From CBDAPU01 sp965198875 (GTDB lineage: Bacteria; Pseudomonadota; Gammaproteobacteria; Eutrophobiales; Eutrophobiaceae), in the NCBI GenBank assembly GCA_965198875.1, contig CBDAPU010000001.1, positions 620,001 to 684,000 of the forward strand: 64,000 nucleotides of DNA, given 5' to 3'. The notes below the pieces were generated by a model. The model ran no database searches. It had not been told where the DNA came from and was given only the letters and a program-made list of their open reading frames with translations. The position numbers and the translations under genes are program-made. Each line of letters begins with the position of its first letter. The first letter of the stretch is position 1. This document shows, in pieces, positions 10,659-20,189 of the stretch.

Positions 10659-10719
10659 ATAAATCTCTGGTTTTTATTATTGTTGTCAGGCCGATATGTT
10701 TGTTTCCATATCTAAACCC
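10633..10719 (-). ncRNA. Candidate small RNA with own promoter and terminator
   Basis: A strong minus-strand promoter (10726–10754) predicts a start near 10719. About 60 nt later comes a GC hairpin followed by a U-run (10631–10658). The resulting RNA would be about 87 nt. It contains the A-rich stretch ACAACAATAATAAAAACC, in which AACAATAA fits the AAYAAYAA (CA) motif that Hfq–Crc binds in pseudomonad CrcZ-type RNAs. The only peptide inside is seven codons (METNISA), so it could alternatively be a short leader. No known family is recognised by sequence. The promoter and terminator are directly visible; function is inference. Confidence 0.6.
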
Positions 10720-10725
10720 GGGATC

Positions 10726-10754
10726 AGCATAATTTCCATGAACAGCGCTGTCAA
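10726..10754 (-). promoter_or_regulatory. Sigma-70 promoter of the small RNA
   Basis: Minus strand: perfect -35 TTGACA (10749–10754), 17-nt spacer, -10 TATGCT (10726–10731). It points at the terminator at 10631–10658, with no protein gene in between. Confidence 0.75.
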
Positions 10755-10900
10755 GTCCTTATATGACCCCGCCACCTGTTGCCCCTGAGGGTATGATGAA
10801 TATCGCCGCCTTCTCGCTAACAACCTGTTATCCTCCATCAAAAGGGCTGTATGGGGATAGCCGGGGCCGGATCACCTCACAGGCTGATGGGAGATCAACA

Positions 10901-11209
10901 ATGGGTTTGTATAAAAAAATCTATGCCGTAGTGAGAGAAGTCCCAAGTGGTAACGTGGCCAGCTATGGGCAAATAGCAAAAATAGTCGGCGACTGCTCGG
11001 CCAGGGAAGTGGGTTACGCCATGGCCGCCTTAAAAGAGGGCGCCGATGTTCCCTGGCAGCGGATCATAAATAGCCGCTGGGAGATCAGCCCTCGCACAGG
11101 CACGGACGGTCATCATCGACAAAGGATATTGCTCGAAGCGGAAGGCGTAATCTTCAGTGAAGATGGCAAAATCGATCCGGGCAGATACGGCTGGCGAGGC
11201 GGGGGATAA
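10901..11209 (+). CDS. Alkyltransferase-like (ATL) DNA-damage protein
   Basis: From ATG 10901 this is a 102-residue MGMT C-terminal-domain protein: MGLYKKIYAVVREVPSGNVASYGQIA, then REVGYAMAAL, then VPWQRIINSRW. In true O6-alkylguanine transferases the motif is PCHR with a reactive cysteine. Here Trp replaces Cys (PWQR), the hallmark of ATL proteins, which bind O6-alkylguanine and recruit nucleotide-excision repair without removing the alkyl group. The open frame extends upstream to 10763, but those residues lack family similarity and overlap the promoter zone of the divergent small RNA. The gene stands alone. Confidence 0.9.
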   Translation: MGLYKKIYAVVREVPSGNVASYGQIAKIVGDCSAREVGYAMAALKEGADVPWQRIINSRWEISPRTGTDGHHRQRILLEAEGVIFSEDGKIDPGRYGWRGGG

Positions 11210-11350
11210 CACCAATGAGGCGCGACTGCTCTTGACAGGGCGGGCGGTTTCAACGCTTTGTCAGTCATTAGTATTTCAGTGCGTTCGGCGGTCCTGCACC
11301 GGGCTCTGAATTAACTGAGGCGCCCATCTGCTTTTTATCCATGATGACGT

Positions 11351-13076
11351 CTACAGCCTGAACAGGGGCTCCAGCTCCCCCGGCTGCCGGTCTTTGCTCT
11401 TTTTGACGGATTTTTTCTCTTCCTGCTTAAAAGCCTGCCAGAATGCAACCCCGTCCCAGGCGGCCTGCTCACGGGCATAAAGCTGTCTGGATAATGCGCT
11501 GATCTGCCCGGCCAGTTCATCGCCGGTGTATTTTTCAATATCGCCCAGACTCGCAATGGCCGCAGCAGAGTATCTGGCTTTCGCCCACACCAGCAAAGCC
11601 GCCTTTGCCTGTTGTGGGTCGTTGTTGTAGCAAGCCCGCTTGAGCGGTGTAGTGTCCTCGTTTGCCTTTATGATCTGGCGTTGAGCCCGCTTATCTTGCC
11701 TGCGTATCTTGATGATGTAGCCGATCGTCAACAGCCAGGTGATGGCCAGCATCAAGGTCAACCAGCGCCATAAGGGGCTATCTGCTGTAGCTGCGTTATC
11801 TGTTGCTGAAATAGCGGCGGCGTCCTCTGTGGTCGCCATCTCATCGCCGCTTTTAATGACCGAGTCGGCTTTGGGTAGCGCAAGCAGATCGGTGTTGGCC
11901 TCAAGGGCCGGGGCGATGACCTTAACCCGACGCTCCGGCAATACGGCATACTCCATGGAGTCGGTCTGCGTGTTCCACCAGGGCAGGGCTATTTCGGGCA
12001 ACACATACTCGCCGGCGCGTGTGGGTATGATGGCGTTTTTCTCTTCTCTTACCCCCGTCACACCGGAGTGAGTTTTCTCATCGGTTAGCACCGGTTTATC
12101 TGCGTATTCCTTGAAGCTGTCGATGGATTGGGCGGATAGTTTTGGAAGCTGGCTTGCCGTTAGCCCGTTCGCCGTCATGATGAGGGTTCGGGTGACCGGC
12201 TCATCGGCGATCAAACTGGTCGGGTTTTTTGACCATTCCTCCGTTATCTGCACATTTTTTGCAGGAAGCCAGTGCCCGCCACGAAAGGATGGGGGGATGG
12301 GTTTAATATCTAATTGCACCGCTTCGGACTGGCGGATGATGGTTTGCGGTTTCGGGCCGAAGGGATTAAAAATGAAAGCGCCGCCCCTGGATGTTTGCGC
12401 CTGAAAATAAACCGGTGCGAATGACAACACCCCGCTACTCTGTGGATAGATAGCGTAAGCTCTTTCATAGACATCAAACGGTTTGCCGCCTATGCTGGTT
12501 CTATAGCGTTTGTCCTCGCCTAGTTTCTCGATAATCGCCCGGCCCTGCGTGAGCTCAGGTGATGATAAGGACTCGTTTGTTGTGGCGCGGGATCGATATA
12601 ATCTGATCGTATACATCATCTCCGATTGCACATAAGCTGTTTTAGGGGAGACTGCCGCCTCGACAAAAATATCCTGCTGCCCCTGATTGCCCTGCCCGCC
12701 CGCATTGCTGCTGACTGTGATCATCGATGGCGGGCTTGCGTCCTTGCCGAAGGAGATCGCCGGAACCACCAGCCGCCCGGCTTTCTTTGCCAGCAGGGTT
12801 AATCGCCATTGTTTGGCGCTGGTGATTTTGGAGTCGATAATACGCATGTTGCTGCTGATGTTGCTTGAGAGGATGTGAAAATCCCGCTTTAACGGATCGA
12901 AATCAGGCTCGCCATCGATGCTGCCGTCAGCCTCAAAAATAAGCTGAAAAGACTCCTGCAAGGCAACGGGGTCTCGGTCGGTTTCTACCGTGATGTTGGC
13001 GGCATGACCCTGGGATGCTAAATAGCAGGCCGAGCAATAACCCCGGCAACATCATTTGAGATGTTAATCTCGGCAT
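11351..13076 (-). pseudogene. batD: BatD, frameshifted after the signal peptide
   Basis: BatD-type periplasmic/membrane protein of the Bat (aerotolerance-type) operons. The ATG at 13076, four bases past the end of the preceding gene, gives a good signal peptide: MPRLTSQMMLPGLLLGLLFSI, running into PG. The mature protein (HAANITVETDRDPVALQESFQLIFE onward, ~536+ residues) is in the next frame, open from about 13050 to the stop at 11351. Joining the frames near 13005–13030 needs one base. The rest is intact: beta-rich DUF7939-like repeats, one transmembrane segment (WLTLMLAITWLLTIGYII, ~residue 400) and a cytoplasmic tail. Without correction only a TTG at 12961 would start the main frame and the signal peptide is lost. 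It may be a sequencing error or real decay. Confidence 0.8.
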
Positions 13077-13079
13077 GTC

Positions 13080-14938
13080 CTACCAGCGCTTTTCGCCTTG
13101 ACCGGCGTCATAACGGCGTTGTTGGTATTGATAGCGAAACTTGCGTCTGAGCAAAGCGGACGGATCATCTGGAATGCGACGTAATAATTGCTCAGCGGCC
13201 TGTTGCGCCTCATCTGCGTTCGACTCTCCACGTTGTGCAAGGGATTGGCGTTCATTGTCCTGTTGCTCCTGTTCGGCTTGTTGTTGTCGCTGTTCTTGTG
13301 ACTGTTGTTGGCCTTGCTCAGGCTGTTGTTGTCGCTGTTCTTGCGACTGTTTATCTTGTTGTTGTTCTTGTTGTTGGCTCTGATCTGATTGCTGTTGTTG
13401 TTCCTGCTTTGCCTGTTGTTGCCGTTGTTGTTCCTGCTTTGCCTGTTGTTGCTCTTGTTGTTGTTCCTGTTCTGACTGTTGTTGTCGCTGTTCTTGTTGT
13501 TGGCTCTGATCTGATTGCTGTTGTTGATCTGGCTCTGATCTGATTGATCTTGTTGCTGTTCCTGCTGTTGTTGTTCCATTTCCTTCTCTAGCAGCGCCCG
13601 GTTAAATTTGGCGTCATCGTGCTCCGGGGTCAATGCCAGGGCCTGATCGTATGCCGCTATCGCCTGCCGATACTTTCCCATGCGCGCCAGTGCGTTTCCC
13701 TTGTTATACAGACTCTGCGTATCATCCAACCCATTCAAGGTCTGAACGGCGGAGGCATACTGTTTGGAGCGATGCTGGGCGGCGGCTTTCCAGGTGGGCT
13801 CATCAAACAACTCCGCCGCTTTTTCATAATCCCCATCGCCCATTGCCCTTTGCGCCTGTTGGTCTTTTCTCGACCACAAGCTATCCCAATCAAAGGCATA
13901 AACAGGCATAGCGGGCGGCAGGATCAACACCAGTAGCAGGCACACATAGCCTCTTCGAAACAACAATGCGGCCAGGGGCAGAAGACACAGCACCAGCCAG
14001 GGCCCCTGCTCCCGCCATATTTGTGTTTCCAGCTCCGTGGCGATGTCCTCACCGAGCTCTCCCTGGGTGGCGAAATAGCGGGTTAATGCCTGCACGTCCT
14101 GATCATCTTTGCTCAGGCGCAGATAGATCCCCCCACCGGTGGCCGCCAACTCTTCCATGGGGCCTTCATCGAGCACAGGGATGATGATCGCCCCGTCATC
14201 GCCTTTGAGGAAACTGCCATCGGCCAACGGCACAGGTACGCCATGCTCCGTGCCCGCCCCCAGAATGGACAGGCGGTAGCCCTGTTTGCGTAATGCCCTG
14301 GCGGCGTTCTCTGATCCCGTAAAGCTCACTTCATCCGTTATCAATAACACATCACCCTGTGACATGCCCGCCTGCTTTAATAACGCCACTGACTGGTTGA
14401 TGGCGATATGCGTGCGATTGCCGGGTGCGGGCATGATCCCGGTCTCAAGTGCGTTCAACTGTGATTGTATGGTGTGCGTATCATCCGTCAGCGGGGTAAC
14501 GGTGAAGGCGTCTCCCGCATAGACAAGCAATGCGGTTTGACCCTCAAAACGCTCATCAAGAATGTCCCTGATCTTAAAGCGCGCCCGCCCCAGCCGACTG
14601 GGTGATACATCATCGGCGTCCATAGAGCGGCTTAGATCGAGACCGATGATGAGCGCATTTTGTGTGGCGAATACCGGTTGGGGTAACTTCTCCCACACAG
14701 GGCCTGCCAGCGCCAGGATCGCCAGCAAACCGGCCAGTGTTGTGGCGATTGTGAAACCCTGCCCGCTACGCCCCGCCCCCTTGATGAGAATAAAAGGCAA
14801 CAGTCCCGCATCGCATACCGCCTCCCAGCTACGGCTACCGATGTGCTTAAATACCAGCAACAATAAAACCGCCGACAAGGGGATCAAGGCGATAAACCAC
14901 AGAGGTCTTAAAAAGTGAAAAGACGCAAAATCAATCAT
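13080..14938 (-). pseudogene. BatB/BatC fusion (VWA + TPR), frameshift in the Gln-rich tail
   Basis: N-terminal part (residues ~1–350): two membrane segments around a von Willebrand A domain with MIDAS DLSRSMDADDVSPS (BatB). It is followed by a TPR region (KYRQAIAAYDQALALTPEHDDAKFN, BatC) and a low-complexity Gln tract. At about 13530 the frame slips: the predicted tail becomes Asn-rich and ends at 13064. The neighbouring frame continues as Gln-rich repeats and finishes with ESNADEAQQAAEQLLRRIP and ...QGEKRW, stop at 13080. That ending is the normal BatC C-terminus and fits the next gene's start four bases later. A one-base deletion in the repeat GCCA|GATC explains it. The slippage-prone CAA repeats make real variation or an assembly error equally possible. 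Confidence 0.8.
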
Positions 14939-15921
14939 GTTAAATAGCCGCGCACTTTCATGATAACCAGGGTGAAGCCGAGCAGTAGCGCACAGGCCAG
15001 CGGCCAGTGATACAGCGCCTTCCTCGGCCTGAACATTTTAACGTCCTGCTCGGCAGGCTCGAGCGCATCGATTAGGGCATAGATCCTCTCCAGCTCATCC
15101 GTGTCACGGGCGCGAAAGTAAGCGCCGCCCGTTAGCCTGGCTATTTCTTTCAATGTGGTCTCATCCAGATCGGCGGCAGGATTAACCTTTCTGTAACCAA
15201 ACAGACTGCTCGTCAGCATCTCATCTGCGCCCACACCGATGGTATAGATCTTCAGGCCCTCCCGTTTCGCCAGCTCCGCCGCCTCTAAAGGCTCTACCAC
15301 ACCGGCCGTATTGGCGCCATCGGTCAACAACACCAACACCCGGTTGCCCTCATCGCTCCGCCGCAATCGTTTAACGGCCAGTCCAATGGCGTCACCCATG
15401 GCGGTCGCCTTGCCGGCCATGCCGATAAAGGCTTCGTATAACAGGATCTTCACGGTCTGCCGATCAAAAGTCAGCGGGGTCTGAAGGTATGCCTGCTCGG
15501 CAAACAAAATCAGGCCGATACGATCGCCCATGCGACGTTCAATGAAATCACCGGCGACCCATTTTATCGCCGCCAAACGATCGATGCGTTTACCTTTCAG
15601 GACAAAATCCCGCTGCTCCATACTGCCTGAGAGATCAACAGCCAGCATTAAATCACGCCCACTCACGGGGATGGCTACCAATTCGCCTAACCATTGTGGA
15701 CGCATACTGGAGAGCAGCAAAAGCAACCAGATGAATGTTGCGAGCCACAGCGGCCAGCGTTTGTTTCCTCGGCCAGCTTCGGGGATCACGGTGATAAAAT
15801 CATCAAGAAACGGCGCCCGCAATGCCGACTCCAGGGAGTCCTCAACAGGACGGGCAAAACGATAAACACAGTATGGCAAGGGCAGGAGCAGGATCAGCCA
15901 GGGCCATGCAAAATGGATCAT
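14935..15921 (-). CDS. batA: BatA, membrane VWA-domain protein
   Basis: A 328-residue inner-membrane protein. Two N-terminal membrane helices (WLILLLPLPYCVY; WPLWLATFIWLLLLL) precede a VWA domain with the metal site DLSGSMEQRDF (~95–105). The partner motifs TPLTF and LTDGANTAG follow, then one C-terminal membrane helix. Its last bases overlap the start of BatB/C (ATGA-type overlap) and its start overlaps DUF4381, so the operon is tightly coupled. The Bat complex is thought to work with MoxR ATPase as a periplasmic/envelope chaperone system; substrates here are unknown. Confidence 0.92.
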   Translation of the reverse strand: MIHFAWPWLILLLPLPYCVYRFARPVEDSLESALRAPFLDDFITVIPEAGRGNKRWPLWLATFIWLLLLLSSMRPQWLGELVAIPVSGRDLMLAVDLSGSMEQRDFVLKGKRIDRLAAIKWVAGDFIERRMGDRIGLILFAEQAYLQTPLTFDRQTVKILLYEAFIGMAGKATAMGDAIGLAVKRLRRSDEGNRVLVLLTDGANTAGVVEPLEAAELAKREGLKIYTIGVGADEMLTSSLFGYRKVNPAADLDETTLKEIARLTGGAYFRARDTDELERIYALIDALEPAEQDVKMFRPRKALYHWPLACALLLGFTLVIMKVRGYLT

Positions 15922-16418
15922 GGGTTCCTCTTCCCCAGCTCATGCTGTAGAGCGTCAAGCCACTCAAAACAGCCCTCGATCAGCGGCTCCACCTCATCGC
16001 TTGGCACCTGTTTGCGATATGGCGCGCTGATCAACACCTGCCCGACAGTGGCTGAGAAAGGTTTCTGCTCCGAGAGACCATCTAAAAACGCCAGCCATGC
16101 CTCGCCGGTTAAACTGGCCGTTTGCATTCGGGGGAAAACACTGATGCACAACCTTCTCAACAGGGCCGAGATAGACTGAACGCAACGCCTGGGATGTGGA
16201 TGGAGATCATATTGACGCTGTATCTCTTTTAGCTCTTCCTTCGCCATATTGATGGCCGAATACCTGCGCTGGCGGCGGCGCTCTCTGAGCAACACCAACA
16301 TGATCACGGCAAGCGCAACAAGACCTGACAATAACCACCACCCGGGCGCCGGCGGCCACCAGCCTGTCGCTTGAGGGAGATGGATCCCTCTAAGGGGTAA
16401 TGCGGACGGATCGGTCAT
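15918..16418 (-). CDS. DUF4381 family membrane protein
   Basis: A 166-residue protein. An N-terminal proline-rich stretch (PLRGIHLPQATGWWPPAPGWW) leads into one membrane helix (LLSGLVALAVIMLVLLRERRRQ), and a cytoplasmic helical domain with LRRLCISVFPR and WLAFLDGL follows. This is the DUF4381 layout found between DUF58 and BatA genes. It overlaps both neighbours by 4 bp. Its role is unknown, but it belongs to the MoxR–Bat complex by context. Confidence 0.85.
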   Translation of the reverse strand: MTDPSALPLRGIHLPQATGWWPPAPGWWLLSGLVALAVIMLVLLRERRRQRRYSAINMAKEELKEIQRQYDLHPHPRRCVQSISALLRRLCISVFPRMQTASLTGEAWLAFLDGLSEQKPFSATVGQVLISAPYRKQVPSDEVEPLIEGCFEWLDALQHELGKRNP

Positions 16419-17350
16419 CTTCTCGAAGGTGCGGTGAGCCCCTTGAGCAAGACTGAGCAGGGCTCATCGTTGCTCATGCAGACAAGCAACATGAGCCCAT
16501 TGGATGTGGCCAGTCGCCGTAGTCTCTCTGCCCTTGCCTTGAACTGTTGTTGGTATTGATGCACCGGCCCGGGGTCGGAGGTGTCCAGTAAAAACGCCTT
16601 ATCACCATGACTGATTTTATAACGCCCCGGCGGTGGCAGCGCCTTCTCCAGCGGGTCATAGACAAACAACATGATCACATCATTATGCTTGCCTAGCCGG
16701 CTTAGCTGTGTCTCTGCAAAGGCGTCCATGCCTCGAAAATCACTGATCAGAAAAATCAGGCTGCCCGGTTTGGCGATACGCCGCAAGCGCAAAAGCGCAT
16801 GACCCAATGCGGGTTTGCCAGTATCAACAGCAGGATGCTCCCGCCAGATAGCATGATGCACGAGCCGGTTGATGAGACGCAATACGGCGGATTTGCCCCG
16901 CTGTGGTTTTAACTCATGGTGCGCCTCATCGGAGAAGATAACGCCCCCTATCCTGTCGCCGTTATTCAACGCACTCCAGGCGAGCAAGGCGGCGAGCTCA
17001 GCGGCAACAACCGATTTATATTTACCCTGTGTGGCAAAGTGCATGGCGGTGCGTAGATCAACCCAGATCAACACCGGTCTTTCACGCTCTTCACGAAACA
17101 GCTTGGTGTGGGTTTTGCCGGTTCTTGCCGTCACACGCCAGTCGATGTTACGGACGTCATCGCCCGGTTGATATAGCCGTGATTCATCGAATTCCATGCC
17201 GCGTCCCCTGAAGGGCGACAGATAATCGCCACTTTGCCGGGCACGTGTTTTCCGACTGGCAAGATACAGTGCGGCGGCCTGTTGACGCAAGCCAACCAGG
17301 GCCGGGATTGACGCCTTCACGAGCTCCTTGTTGGCGATGTCTGAGCCCAT
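16415..17350 (-). CDS. DUF58 domain protein (MoxR-associated VWA-like)
   Basis: A 311-residue soluble DUF58 protein with the family core FRGRGMEFDESRLYQPGDDVRNIDWRVTARTGKTHTKLFREERE around residues 48–90. A VWA-like fold with LIFLISDFRGMD follows. DUF58 proteins pair with MoxR AAA+ ATPases. It starts one base after the moxR stop and overlaps DUF4381 by 4 bp, so it sits in the same operon. Confidence 0.92.
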   Translation of the reverse strand: MGSDIANKELVKASIPALVGLRQQAAALYLASRKTRARQSGDYLSPFRGRGMEFDESRLYQPGDDVRNIDWRVTARTGKTHTKLFREERERPVLIWVDLRTAMHFATQGKYKSVVAAELAALLAWSALNNGDRIGGVIFSDEAHHELKPQRGKSAVLRLINRLVHHAIWREHPAVDTGKPALGHALLRLRRIAKPGSLIFLISDFRGMDAFAETQLSRLGKHNDVIMLFVYDPLEKALPPPGRYKISHGDKAFLLDTSDPGPVHQYQQQFKARAERLRRLATSNGLMLLVCMSNDEPCSVLLKGLTAPSRR

Positions 17351-18313
17351 TTAAGGCACGGCGATGCGCGAGATGAGCTCACTGACGGCCCTATCAGTCG
17401 TCACCCCTTCGGCCTCGGCCTCGTAATGCAATATCAGACGATGGCGTAACACATCATGGGCGATGGCCTGTATGTCCTCAGGGCCGACAAAATCCCTGTC
17501 GTTCAACCAGGCATGGGCACGGGCACACCTGTCCAGTGCGATCGTTGCCCGGGGGCTCGCCCCATATTGTATCCATTGGGCCAGGTCCTCTCCGTAGGCG
17601 GCGGCCTGGCGTGTGGCCAGAACCAGTTGCACAAGATATTGCTCCAGGTTCTCGGCCATATAGATGTCCAACGCCTCATTACGGGCAAGGAACAATGACG
17701 CCTGCGACATCGGCTCGCTGGGCGCGGGGGGCTCCTGCCGGCGCGCCTCCTCCCTGGCGAGATTTAGGATCTTCAGCTCATCTTGCGCCTCGGGGTAGGT
17801 GATCTGCACATGCAGTAAAAACCTGTCCAGTTGCGCCTCAGGCAGGGGATAGGTGCCTTCCTGCTCGATGGGGTTTTGTGTGGCCATCACCAGATACAGC
17901 TCCGGCAGGGGATAGGTTTCCCTGCCCACCGTGATCTGCCGCTCGGCCATGGCCTCCAGCAACGCCGACTGCACTTTTGCCGGCGCCCGGTTGACCTCAT
18001 CGGCCAGTATTAAATTATGAAACAACGGGCCCTGCTGGAAATGAAATGAGCCGTCCTGGGGGCGATAGATCTCGGTGCCGGTTAGATCCGCCGGCAACAG
18101 ATCCGGGGTGAACTGCACTCGATGAAAGTCCGCCTGAATGCCATCCCCCAGCACCTTAATCGCCCTGGTTTTAGCCAGGCCAGGGGCGCCCTCAACAAGC
18201 AAATGCCCATCGGCCAGCAACGCAATCAACAGCCTGTCTACCAGCCTGCTCTGGCCGATAATCCGCCCGGATATGAAAGATTGAAGGCGTCGTATTTGTG
18301 CTTTTTCTGACAT
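17351..18313 (-). CDS. moxR: MoxR-type AAA+ ATPase
   Basis: First gene of the Bat operon, 320 residues. Walker A is GAPGLAKTRAIK (~40–51). Walker B is LILADEVNRAPAKVQSALLEAMAE, the diagnostic MoxR block. Sensor 1 is ATQNPIEQEGTYPLPEAQLDRF. It acts as a chaperone-like ATPase with the VWA proteins encoded downstream. A TTGACA at 18376–18381 on the minus strand could be its -35, but the -10 is poor, so I do not list a promoter. Confidence 0.95.
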   Translation of the reverse strand: MSEKAQIRRLQSFISGRIIGQSRLVDRLLIALLADGHLLVEGAPGLAKTRAIKVLGDGIQADFHRVQFTPDLLPADLTGTEIYRPQDGSFHFQQGPLFHNLILADEVNRAPAKVQSALLEAMAERQITVGRETYPLPELYLVMATQNPIEQEGTYPLPEAQLDRFLLHVQITYPEAQDELKILNLAREEARRQEPPAPSEPMSQASLFLARNEALDIYMAENLEQYLVQLVLATRQAAAYGEDLAQWIQYGASPRATIALDRCARAHAWLNDRDFVGPEDIQAIAHDVLRHRLILHYEAEAEGVTTDRAVSELISRIAVP

Positions 18314-18584
18314 GCGTCAAGTCCTTAGAGAATGATATTGACAGCGCCGCCTGGCTAAAATTCAACAGGGTGTTGTGTCAAACTCAGATGGTTAAAATAC
18401 TTAAACAGGCCTATTGTTAATTTTTAAGGATGATATGGCAATCCCTTGAGAGGGATGCGTTTATCGCCCGATCGGTGTGTATTTTGACCCCGCCCCTGCA
18501 TTGTGCTTGACTCAAGATGTCGGGAGGTCAAGTATTGACTTAACAGCACCCGGCAATAACCCTGGTCTAGCGCCTAAAAAATAC

Positions 18585-18935
18585 ATGAACCCGCTCACCA
18601 TGAAGACGATCCTCAGCTCCGCACCGGCGATCATCGAGATAGCCACCAGTTTAATCAAACATATTAAAGATCGGAAGGATGAGCCGACAGCCGATGAGCG
18701 CAGCGCCCAATCCGTCAGCGGCGATAATCTGACGGCGGCCATTAGCAGAATAGAATCCCGCCTTGATGCTACCGATGAGTCCAATGTCGAGCAGATCAAA
18801 CTCATCGAGCAACTCGCCAGACAAAATGAAATGCTGGCGGCCTCCCTGCAACGTACGTTCAGGCGTTTTACTTTCGTTTTTATCCTGGCATTGGCAGCCT
18901 TGCTGGTGGCGATAGCGGCGTTATTTGCGAGATAG
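18585..18935 (+). CDS. Hypothetical protein with C-terminal membrane anchor
   Basis: About 116 residues from the ATG at 18585 (MNPLTMKTILSSAPAIIEIATSLIKHI). The open frame extends to 18477 but the extra N-terminus looks non-coding. A charged helical middle (RIESRLDATDESNVEQIKLIEQLARQNEMLAASLQ) precedes a single C-terminal membrane segment (FTFVFILALAALLVAIAALFA). No family recognised. It is directly followed by the DUF2007 gene, so they are probably co-transcribed. Confidence 0.65.
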   Translation: MNPLTMKTILSSAPAIIEIATSLIKHIKDRKDEPTADERSAQSVSGDNLTAAISRIESRLDATDESNVEQIKLIEQLARQNEMLAASLQRTFRRFTFVFILALAALLVAIAALFAR

Positions 18936-18938
18936 GTG

Positions 18939-19262
18939 ATGCTAAAAGTCTACAGCAACGAGCATGTGTACATGTCAGAGCACATAAAAAACCTGCTCGA
19001 GCAAAACGGCATTCATTGTTTCCTGCAAAATGAGCATCTCTCGGCCGGTATCGGCGAGTTACCCCCGATTGAATGCTGGTCGGAGGTGTGGATTGAAGAT
19101 GATGCCGATCATGCCAGGACACGGGCGATCATTGAGGCTGCTTTAGCCGCACAGAAGAATACGCAATCCGCCTGGACCTGCCACTGTGGTGAAGCGCACA
19201 CCGGGTGCTTTCTCTCCTGTTGGCACTGCGGAGCGGATCGGCCAACTATGGGCAATGTATGA
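18939..19262 (+). CDS. DUF2007-domain protein with zinc-ribbon-like tail
   Basis: A 107-residue protein. MLKVYSNEHVYMSEHIKNLLEQNGIHCFLQNEHL…GIGELPPIECWSEVWIEDDADHARTRAIIEAAL is the DUF2007 (putative signal-transducing) domain. The C-terminal CHCGEAHTGCFLSCWHCGADRP carries paired cysteines of zinc-ribbon type. A GTG at 18936 in frame is an alternative start. Function unknown. Confidence 0.8.
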   Translation: MLKVYSNEHVYMSEHIKNLLEQNGIHCFLQNEHLSAGIGELPPIECWSEVWIEDDADHARTRAIIEAALAAQKNTQSAWTCHCGEAHTGCFLSCWHCGADRPTMGNV

Positions 19263-19376
19263 GCCCGGTCATCAGCAAATCGCTCTTCGTTGAAACTCAC
19301 TGCTTGCGGGCCTATCATCGCCGCCCTGCTGTGGGCGAGATGATCTCGATTTAAGCCTTGACGACACTTTAGCTAA

Positions 19377-20189
19377 ATGGCTCTTGAGCATATACAGTCG
19401 ATACTTCAGGAGCCGAAAACCCGGATCACCGCACTGACGGGCGCCGGCATATCAGCGGCAAGCGGCATTCCGACGTTCAGAGGCCCTGGGGGCTATTGGA
19501 CGGTGGGTTCAAAACACTATCTGCCCCAGGAGATCGCCACCCAGGCCATGTTCAGCCGGCACCCGAAGGAGGTCTGGACATGGTATGTATCCCGTCTTGG
19601 GGGTTCCTCAGGCGCCCGGCCCAACCAGGGTCATGACGCCCTCGTGCAGATGGAGCGCTCCCTGCAGGACAGGTTTACCCTCATTACCCAGAATATCGAT
19701 AATCTGCATATCCTTGCCGGCAACACCTTGCAGCGAACCTTGCAGATCCATGGCAATATCAACTTTACTCGTTGCTCTCGGGCTTGCTCCGCCGAGCTCT
19801 TCGCCTTAGCGGAAGCGTTAAAAACCGCCAGAGAGAACAACGCCCTGAATGATGATGAGCTGGCATTGTTACGTTGCCCATCCTGCTCGGCCTGGCTCCG
19901 CCCCCATGTTCTCTGGTTTGATGAAGAGTATGATGAGTATTATTTCAGATCGGATAGCGCCCTGTCCGTGGCCAGCAACACCGATCTGCTCATCATTGCC
20001 GGCACCTCCGGCGCCACGACACTGCCCAACGCTATCGCCAACAGGGTCTATGAAAGAGGCGGCTGTATTATCGACGTCAATATTGAAGAGAATAGCTTCA
20101 CCGAGTTAGCGCTGGCCAGTGATCAGGGTCTTCTGATGCGGGAGTCCTCGGTAACGGCGCTACCGAAATTGGCTGAATTATGTGCTTGA
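19377..20189 (+). CDS. Sir2-family NAD-dependent deacylase
   Basis: Sirtuin of 270 residues. It has the NAD-binding GAGISAASGIPTFRG (~21–35), TQNIDNLH with the N/D pair, catalytic His in LQIHGNINFTRC, and zinc ligands C–RAC and CPSC. The later motifs are LIIAGTSGATTLP and DVNIE. It should remove acyl groups from protein lysines using NAD+. No cobC/phosphoribosyl partner is nearby. A second sirtuin of a different type is at 62293–63129. Confidence 0.9.
   Translation: MALEHIQSILQEPKTRITALTGAGISAASGIPTFRGPGGYWTVGSKHYLPQEIATQAMFSRHPKEVWTWYVSRLGGSSGARPNQGHDALVQMERSLQDRFTLITQNIDNLHILAGNTLQRTLQIHGNINFTRCSRACSAELFALAEALKTARENNALNDDELALLRCPSCSAWLRPHVLWFDEEYDEYYFRSDSALSVASNTDLLIIAGTSGATTLPNAIANRVYERGGCIIDVNIEENSFTELALASDQGLLMRESSVTALPKLAELCA

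Noticed and set aside
13235..13543. Val/Leu-rich plus-strand frame that looks like membrane segments
   Set aside because: It is the antisense of the CAA/CAG (Gln) repeat tract of BatB/C; GTT-rich by base composition only.
18346..18381. Promoter candidates (TTGACA on both strands) between moxR and the next gene
   Set aside because: Good -35 hexamers but no acceptable -10 at 16–18 bp, so not listed.
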